The notes under the pieces: model-generated
Database searches by the model: none
Told to the model about the DNA's origin: nothing
What the model saw: only the letters and a program-made list of their open reading frames with translations
Part shown: piece by piece, positions 13,815 through 18,178 of the stretch
How the letters are laid out: each line of letters begins with the position of its first letter
How positions within the stretch are numbered: position 1 is the first letter of the stretch
Assembly (NCBI GenBank): GCA_900549405.1
Contig: URNZ01000038.1
Span: forward strand, 1 to 18,178
Source: an uncultured Eubacteriales bacterium
GTDB lineage: Bacteria; Bacillota; Clostridia; Oscillospirales; Oscillospiraceae
Direction: 5' to 3'
Length of the DNA stretch: 18,178 bases
Made by a program: the position numbers and the translations under genes

Positions 13815-13860
13815 AACCGGACTGGCCGTTCCCCTAATTAACGGCCAGCCCGGTTTTTTT
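13815..13860. terminator. Bidirectional terminator
   Basis: A 16-bp stem with one mismatch (13815-13830 with 13840-13855), loop of 9, T7 on the plus strand (13854-13860). On the minus strand the stem is followed by GAATTTTT. It ends ohyA and, directly after its stop codon, the converging ribbon-helix-helix gene. Confidence 0.88.
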
Positions 13861-14032
13861 ATTCCAACGTGATCTTTCCGTGCTCTTTTTCATACTCCGC
13901 GATGCATTTCAGCATCAGCTGGATGATCTGGGCGTTGGCCGAGCGGCCTTTGAACCCGCAGACATAGCGGAACTTTGCCAGAATGTCTCCATCCACCCGC
14001 AGCCCGAAGTGCTTTTCATTGATCTTGTTCAT
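13859..14032 (-). CDS. Arc-type ribbon-helix-helix DNA-binding protein
   Basis: A 57-aa protein beginning MNKINEKHFGLRVDGDILAK and continuing FRYVCGFKGRSANAQIIQLM, with a charged tail ending KEHGKITLE. The strand HFGLRV, the helix DILAKFRYVC, the turn GRSANAQ and a second helix are the Arc/MetJ ribbon-helix-helix pattern, so it should be a dimeric DNA-binding regulator. GGAGG lies 8 bases before the ATG. Its upstream region carries two strong palindromes (14049-14078 and 14112-14128), fitting autoregulation and control of the divergent PAS-GGDEF gene. No toxin partner is adjacent. Confidence 0.85.
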   Translation of the reverse strand: MNKINEKHFGLRVDGDILAKFRYVCGFKGRSANAQIIQLMLKCIAEYEKEHGKITLE

Positions 14033-14048
14033 CCTCTTTGCCTCCGTA

Positions 14049-14078
14049 TAACGCTATTATGGACTTATAATAGCGTTA
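14049..14078. promoter_or_regulatory. Perfect 12-bp inverted repeat (operator candidate)
   Basis: TAACGCTATTAT (14049-14060), 6-base centre, ATAATAGCGTTA (14067-14078). It lies 17 bases from the ribbon-helix-helix start codon, over its ribosome site's upstream flank, so binding here could repress that gene. Confidence 0.65.
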
Positions 14079-14082
14079 ATCC

Positions 14083-14111
14083 TTGCAAAATATTGAAAAT
14101 GGAGTTATGAT
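14083..14111 (+). promoter_or_regulatory. Promoter of the PAS-GGDEF gene
   Basis: TTGCAA (14083-14088), 17-base spacer, TATGAT (14106-14111). The -10 box lies between two direct GAGTTAT copies (14102-14108 and 14113-14119). Confidence 0.7.
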
Positions 14112-14128
14112 AGAGTTATAATAACTCT
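14112..14128. promoter_or_regulatory. Palindrome over the PAS-GGDEF transcription start
   Basis: AGAGTTAT-A-ATAACTCT is a perfect 17-nt palindrome immediately after the -10 box. With the copy at 14102-14108 it gives three GAGTTAT half-sites, typical of cooperative ribbon-helix-helix binding. Confidence 0.6.
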
Positions 14129-14203
14129 GGAAATTTCAGAGCGCAAAATGTAACCGGACTCTGACCGGGACCACAAGAACGAATGGAAAAAGAGGACGCA
14201 GGC

Positions 14204-15067
14204 ATGAACGAACTGAAAAGTCTGAGCTATGAGGAGCTGCTGTGCTTTATGCGCAGCGCCCCGGCCAGCATTTTCTTGAAAGACACCCAGTGCAAATATC
14301 GCTTTGTCTCCAACCTGTGCGGCCTGGCCCACGGCGGCACGACGGACGGCATTCTGGGCAGGACCGATTTGGAGATCCAGGCCGACCCCGCCCTGGGCCG
14401 GGAGTACTACGAGGATGACCTGCACGTCCTGGCTACGGGCCAGGGCAGCCAGCGGGTCAGCCGCCTCTCCCTCCCCACCGGCCCGGTCTATCTGGAGATC
14501 AAAAAGAACCCGGTGGTGCTCCGCGGGGCGGTCATCGGCATCATCGGGGTCATCAACGACATCACCCAGCGGGTGACCCAGGAGCAGGAGTTGAAAGAAC
14601 TCTCGTTTCGGGACAAGCTCACGGGGCTGTATAACCGGAACTATCTGGAGACCCGTATCCGCCGCTATGTCCGCTCCGATGACTTCCCCGCCAGCTTAAT
14701 TATGGCCGACTGCAACTATTTGAAACGGGTGAACGATACCCTGGGTCACGAATATGGCGACCTGATGCTCCAGCGGGTGGCCCGGTGTATTCAGGACAGC
14801 ATTCCCCAAAACTCCGTGGCCATGCGGGTGGGCGGGGACGAGTTTCTCATCCTCTGCCCCAAGTGCTCCTCGGACCAGGCCGCCGAGCTGATCGCCCGCA
14901 TCCGCCGGCGTTTAGCGGCGCGCAGCGACGGCATCCTCACCCTGGACGTGGCCTTTGGCAGCTATACCGCCCAGGACGACAGCCTGACCTTTGACCAGGT
15001 GTTCCACCGGGCGGACCGGGCCATGTATGAAAACAAAAAAGAGATGCACCGCACACAGGTGCAATGA
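14204..15067 (+). CDS. PAS-GGDEF diguanylate cyclase
   Basis: Probably makes c-di-GMP in the cytoplasm in response to a signal sensed by its PAS domain. The chosen start gives 287 aa; an in-frame ATG at 14183 would add 7 residues, but AGAGGA (14191-14196) fits the 14204 start better. Residues about 14-125 are a PAS domain (SAPASIFLKDTQCKYRFVSN; GILGRTDLEI; GVINDITQRV), then a short helix and GGDEF from about 132 (LTGLYNRNYLE). The metal and substrate residues are present in MADCNYLKRVNDTLGHEYGD and RVGGDEFLIL (GGDEF at 210-214). The RxxD inhibitory site before GGDEF is absent. No membrane segment. It is divergent from a ribbon-helix-helix regulator and converges on a GGDEF-EAL gene. Confidence 0.92.
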   Translation: MNELKSLSYEELLCFMRSAPASIFLKDTQCKYRFVSNLCGLAHGGTTDGILGRTDLEIQADPALGREYYEDDLHVLATGQGSQRVSRLSLPTGPVYLEIKKNPVVLRGAVIGIIGVINDITQRVTQEQELKELSFRDKLTGLYNRNYLETRIRRYVRSDDFPASLIMADCNYLKRVNDTLGHEYGDLMLQRVARCIQDSIPQNSVAMRVGGDEFLILCPKCSSDQAAELIARIRRRLAARSDGILTLDVAFGSYTAQDDSLTFDQVFHRADRAMYENKKEMHRTQVQ

Positions 15068-15076
15068 ACCGCAAAG

Positions 15077-15103
15077 CAGCCGCCCGGCCGGGCGGCTGTT
15101 TTT
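15077..15103. terminator. Terminator between the two c-di-GMP genes
   Basis: A perfect 11-bp stem (15077-15087 with 15088-15098) followed by T5 on the plus strand, 9 bases after the cyclase stop. The same hairpin lies about 30 bases past the stop of the converging gene and may serve it too. Confidence 0.85.
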
Positions 15104-15131
15104 GCGCGTTGGGGAACGGATTGCCACATCT

Positions 15132-17921
15132 TCACTTCATATATTTCTCCCGGAATTCCTCCGCCGGGATGGCCTTGGAGAACCAGAAGCCCTGGGCGCT
15201 GTCGCAGCCCACGGTGCGCATGATGTCCACCTGTTCCCGGGTCTCAATGCCCTCGCAGATGACCTGATAGCCCAGGCTCTTCACCATGTTCACCACCTGC
15301 TGCAGAAAATAGATGCCCCGCTGGTTCTCCGCGCAGCGGGCGATAAAGCCCCGGTCCAGCTTTATGGTGTTGATGGGGATGTCCACCACGGAGTTGAGCA
15401 CGGAATAACCCGCGCCGAAGTCGTCCAGGGAGGTCTGCATCTTCTTCTCCTGGAAGCAGGCGAAGAGCTTTTTCACGCAATCGAACTCGGACACGGCGGC
15501 GGTCTCGGTAAGCTCGATCTCCAGCAGCTCGGCACTGACCTGATGGCGCTGGAGGATATTCTCGCAGCGCCGGGCGTTCTCCGGGTCCTTGGCCAGCGCC
15601 ACCGAGGCATTCACCGCAATGGGGAACAGCCTCAGGCCGTCCTGAATGCCGCGCTTTAAAAACTCCGCCACCTGCTCGAACATATAGAGGTCCAGGTCCA
15701 CGATGCGGCCCGTGGTCTCCAGAATGGGGATGAACTGGTCGGGATAGAGCACCGTGCCGTCCTCCCGCTCCCACCGGACCAGGGCCTCCGCCCCGATGAC
15801 GGAAAAGTCCTTCAATGAGAACTTGGGCTGGAGATACAGCTTGAACTCTCCCCGCTCCATGGCCCGGTTCAGACCGTTGGTCAGCTCGTTGGCCAGGGTC
15901 TGCCGCTCCCCCATCTGCCGGTCATACCGCAGGACGGAGACCCGGCTGTCGGGCCGGAGCTGCTTGCGGGCGAAGTTGGCCTTGTCGATGGCGGCGGAGG
16001 CGCTGAGACAGTCCGGCTCGATCTCGTAGATGCCGCTGCGCAGGCGCAGGCTGGCCTCCGGGTATTTCTCCGCCTGCTGCCGCTCGAACACCCGGTTCAT
16101 CCGCTCTACAAAGACCGTGCTGTCCTCCGGCTTGCGATAGGGCAGATAGACGGCGAACTGGTCCCCGGCCACCCGGGTCATGTACACGTCCCCTACGGCC
16201 CGCACGCCGGCCACCAGATAGTTGCTGAACTCCTTCAGCACCTGGTCGCCCACGGCGTAGCCATATTTCTCGTTGAAGTATTTAAAGTTTTCAAAGTCGC
16301 TGTACACGATGATGTGGCCGTCGGCATAGCCGCCCACGATCTTGTGCTCGATCTCCTCCCGAAAGCGGCCAAAGCTCAACAGGCCGGTGAGCCGGTCAAA
16401 GTCCGGGGCGGCCATCATGCCCCGGTTGATGGCGTTGGCGGCCAGGTGCTTGGTGAGATAGGCGTTGATGATCTTGGTGATCTCCCCCAGCTCTCTGCGG
16501 CTCTGCTTGGTCCAAAAGCGCTTGCTGCCGCACACCACATAGGAGATGGCCCCCAGATACTCGCCCTCGCTGTACATGGCGGCATAGACCACCGTCTTCG
16601 CGCCCCCCTGCATCAGCAGGGCGGCCCCGTCGGGGGAATACATGTCCATGTTGTCATACTGCAAAACGGTGGTGCCATACTCGTCATAGCTCTGGAACAG
16701 GGTGAGGAAGTCCTCCTTGGTAAAGCCTCTCCCCTGCTCCAGCACCTCCGGTGCCCGGGGAGAGGTCCACTGGAACTGCCGGGTGGTCCGGTGCTCCTTG
16801 ATATCCGTGTTGATGACGGTGATGCGGTCCAGCTGGAGCCGGATGCCCACGATCTTTAAAAACAGGGGGATGGCCGCTTCGAAGCTGTTCATCTTTTCAA
16901 ACAGCTCGAAGGCCGTGGAGATGAGGTCGTTGTGGAGGTATCGGGCGTCGATGTCCTCAGTTCTGACCTCTTTGCTCTCCCCCTTCTCTTTCTTTTCTTT
17001 CTCCCGTTCTCTCTCCGTCTCGGCATAGCGGTGGAGGTTGTCACAGAAGGCATATTGGTTGCGCCCGTTCTCCTTGGCCTGATACAGGGCCCAGTCGGCG
17101 TTTTCGAACAGCTGCTCATAGGAATAGCCCGATACGTTTTCCGGCAAAAAGCAGACCCCGATGCTGCATGTCATGTAGTAGTCGTTCTCCTCGAACACCA
17201 GCTTCCGCACCGCCTCAGACAGCTGCCTGGCCTTTTTCAGCACCACGGAGTGTCCGGCATCCTTCATAAAGACCAAAAACTCGTCTCCGCCGATCCGGGC
17301 CAGCACGTCCTCCCGCTTGAACAGGGTGTTCAGCAGACGGGCGAACTCCTGTAGCACTTTGTCCCCAAACAGGTGGCCGTAGCGGTCGTTCACGTTTTTG
17401 AAAAAGTCCACGTCAATGACCAGCAGGCCGCAGGAGGCATAGGGGTCCTTCTCCTCCAGATACCGGGCGATCAGTGTTTTGGCCATCCGGCGGTTATACA
17501 GCTGGGTCAGCGGGTCGTGCTGGGCCTGCCGGAGCAGGCTGCGCTCCCGCTCCTTCTCCGGGGTCACGTCCTTGGCATAGCCCACAAACACCTGCCCCTC
17601 CCGGATATCCTGCGCAGGCAGGGCGTCCGCCTCCAGGTAGAGCAGCTTCCCCTCTTTGATCTCCCGCAGCTCCAGGGGGCCGTGCATCTGGCCGGTAAGC
17701 AGCTCCCGCAGCTGCCAGCGATCCTCCGGCAGGACACAGCCCTGCGCACAGGCAGAGCCGACATAATGTTCAATGGTCCGCTGCACATTCAGCGCTTGGT
17801 CATAGACCACCATGGTGTCGGCGGCGGAAAAATATTCAAACAGATAGACCCGGCGGTGGCGCAGCAGCTCGGTCACCACACGGTTATCCTTGATGTCATT
17901 GATAAAACGGGACGATCTCAT
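15132..17921 (-). CDS. Multidomain GGDEF / degenerate GGDEF / EAL protein
   Basis: A 929-aa c-di-GMP enzyme with no signal peptide or membrane segment. N-terminal PAS-like sensor (about 1-125, ending VFVGYAKDVTPEKERER). First GGDEF domain (about 130-295) with VIDVDFFKNVNDRYGHLFGD and intact GGDEF at 211-215; the inhibitory-site position reads KRED. A highly charged linker (301-320) leads to a GAF-like region (about 335-490). A second GGDEF domain follows (about 508-665), where the motif is AGDQF (585-589), hence probably inactive. EAL domain (about 675-929): EAL at 712-714, ELTET, DDFGAGYS (833-840), KLDRGFI, EGIET (890-894) and AQG (909-911) are all present, so phosphodiesterase activity is likely. 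The start follows AGGGAGGGAG. Which activity dominates cannot be told from sequence. Confidence 0.92.
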   Translation of the reverse strand: MRSSRFINDIKDNRVVTELLRHRRVYLFEYFSAADTMVVYDQALNVQRTIEHYVGSACAQGCVLPEDRWQLRELLTGQMHGPLELREIKEGKLLYLEADALPAQDIREGQVFVGYAKDVTPEKERERSLLRQAQHDPLTQLYNRRMAKTLIARYLEEKDPYASCGLLVIDVDFFKNVNDRYGHLFGDKVLQEFARLLNTLFKREDVLARIGGDEFLVFMKDAGHSVVLKKARQLSEAVRKLVFEENDYYMTCSIGVCFLPENVSGYSYEQLFENADWALYQAKENGRNQYAFCDNLHRYAETEREREKEKKEKGESKEVRTEDIDARYLHNDLISTAFELFEKMNSFEAAIPLFLKIVGIRLQLDRITVINTDIKEHRTTRQFQWTSPRAPEVLEQGRGFTKEDFLTLFQSYDEYGTTVLQYDNMDMYSPDGAALLMQGGAKTVVYAAMYSEGEYLGAISYVVCGSKRFWTKQSRRELGEITKIINAYLTKHLAANAINRGMMAAPDFDRLTGLLSFGRFREEIEHKIVGGYADGHIIVYSDFENFKYFNEKYGYAVGDQVLKEFSNYLVAGVRAVGDVYMTRVAGDQFAVYLPYRKPEDSTVFVERMNRVFERQQAEKYPEASLRLRSGIYEIEPDCLSASAAIDKANFARKQLRPDSRVSVLRYDRQMGERQTLANELTNGLNRAMERGEFKLYLQPKFSLKDFSVIGAEALVRWEREDGTVLYPDQFIPILETTGRIVDLDLYMFEQVAEFLKRGIQDGLRLFPIAVNASVALAKDPENARRCENILQRHQVSAELLEIELTETAAVSEFDCVKKLFACFQEKKMQTSLDDFGAGYSVLNSVVDIPINTIKLDRGFIARCAENQRGIYFLQQVVNMVKSLGYQVICEGIETREQVDIMRTVGCDSAQGFWFSKAIPAEEFREKYMK

Positions 17922-17967
17922 CTGCTCCCTCCCTTTCCCTTTTATATCAAATTTCTCTTTTCTTAAA

Positions 17968-17996
17968 AGTATAGCAGATTTTCCGGCGTCTTACAA
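17968..17996 (-). promoter_or_regulatory. Promoter of the GGDEF-EAL gene
   Basis: On the minus strand, TTGTAA (17996-17991), 17-base spacer, TATACT (17973-17968), 47 bases upstream of the start codon. The rest of 17997-18065 is AT-rich with nothing further recognised. Confidence 0.7.
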
Positions 17997-18065
17997 TCAC
18001 AGGAAGCAAATTTTCAAAATCTTTACAATCCAGAAAAATACTAGTTTCGAGTCAAATTCTATGTA

Positions 18066-18111
18066 AAACCCAAAGCCCGGAGCGCTGTGCGGCGCTCCGG
18101 GCTTTGGGTTT
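18066..18111 (-). terminator. 20-bp perfect hairpin, probable terminator
   Basis: Arms 18066-18085 and 18092-18111 are perfectly complementary with a 6-base loop. It lies 17 bases after the stop of the minus-strand gene entering from the right edge and ends in four T in that direction, so it most likely terminates that gene and insulates the GGDEF-EAL promoter. Confidence 0.75.
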
Positions 18112-18128
18112 GCCCTCCGGCTTTGTGC

Positions 18129-18178
18129 TCACCGGGTCATAACATTCAGGATCAGCACGATCACCAGCATGTGGACCG
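18129..18178 (-). CDS. C-terminal end of a probable membrane protein (partial)
   Basis: A minus-strand frame entering from the right edge reads VHMLVIVLILNVMTR and stops at TGA (18131-18129). The strongly hydrophobic stretch suggests a C-terminal membrane helix. Only 15 full codons are visible, so the family is not identifiable. The frame choice rests on the hydrophobic run and on the terminator hairpin just downstream. Confidence 0.35.
   Translation of the reverse strand, partial: VHMLVIVLILNVMTR

Noticed and set aside
13681..13872. Short open frames through the intergenic palindromes
   Set aside because: They read through hairpins and a terminator; no ribosome sites or families recognised.

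Overview
The window looks like a chromosomal segment of a GC-rich anaerobic Firmicute, most likely Oscillospiraceae (the Flavonifractor/Oscillibacter type). The grounds are a Firmicute T-box leader, strong AGGAGG-type ribosome sites, sigma-A promoters, a phosphoketolase, an oleate hydratase, and clustered GC-rich intergenic palindromes. No phylogenetic computation was possible, so the assignment is by recognition.

Layout. 1-1600 (minus): the Holliday-junction operon ruvC-ruvA-ruvB, with ruvB cut by the window edge. 1749-1955: a small DUF4177-like protein. 2031-4136: a promoter, a leucine T-box with a CTG specifier, leuA (2-isopropylmalate synthase) and a terminator. 4139-4459 (minus): a TfoX N-terminal-domain protein. 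4583-4792: a 50-aa Phd-like antitoxin with its middle missing, ended by a 61-nt REP-like palindrome. 4908-7544: phosphoketolase xfp with a structured leader and a terminator. 7546-8165: no intact gene, but a decayed Fic-like 5' end, a degenerate type I-C-like CRISPR remnant with two spacers, its AT-rich presumed leader, and a solitary repeat-like copy in the opposite orientation.

8172-11565 (minus): a four-gene polar amino-acid ABC transporter (permease, permease, ATPase, lipoprotein). It is preceded by an apparently complete transcription attenuator: promoter, a 41-codon leader ORF that starts MMNMM and then has five consecutive Cys codons, an antiterminator segment, and an intrinsic terminator. 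The binding protein resembles the Campylobacter cysteine receptor CjaA as I remember it. Leader and receptor therefore point independently to cysteine/cystine uptake controlled by cysteine supply. This is the most notable system in the window.

11655-13860: oleate hydratase with its promoter, then a cluster of intergenic palindromes and a bidirectional terminator. 13859-14032 (minus): a 57-aa ribbon-helix-helix regulator. It shares a divergent control region, holding two near-perfect palindromes, with a PAS-GGDEF diguanylate cyclase (14204-15067). 15132-17921 (minus): a 929-aa GGDEF/degenerate-GGDEF/EAL protein converging on that cyclase. Together these form a local c-di-GMP module. At the right edge are a 20-bp perfect hairpin and the hydrophobic tail of another minus-strand gene.
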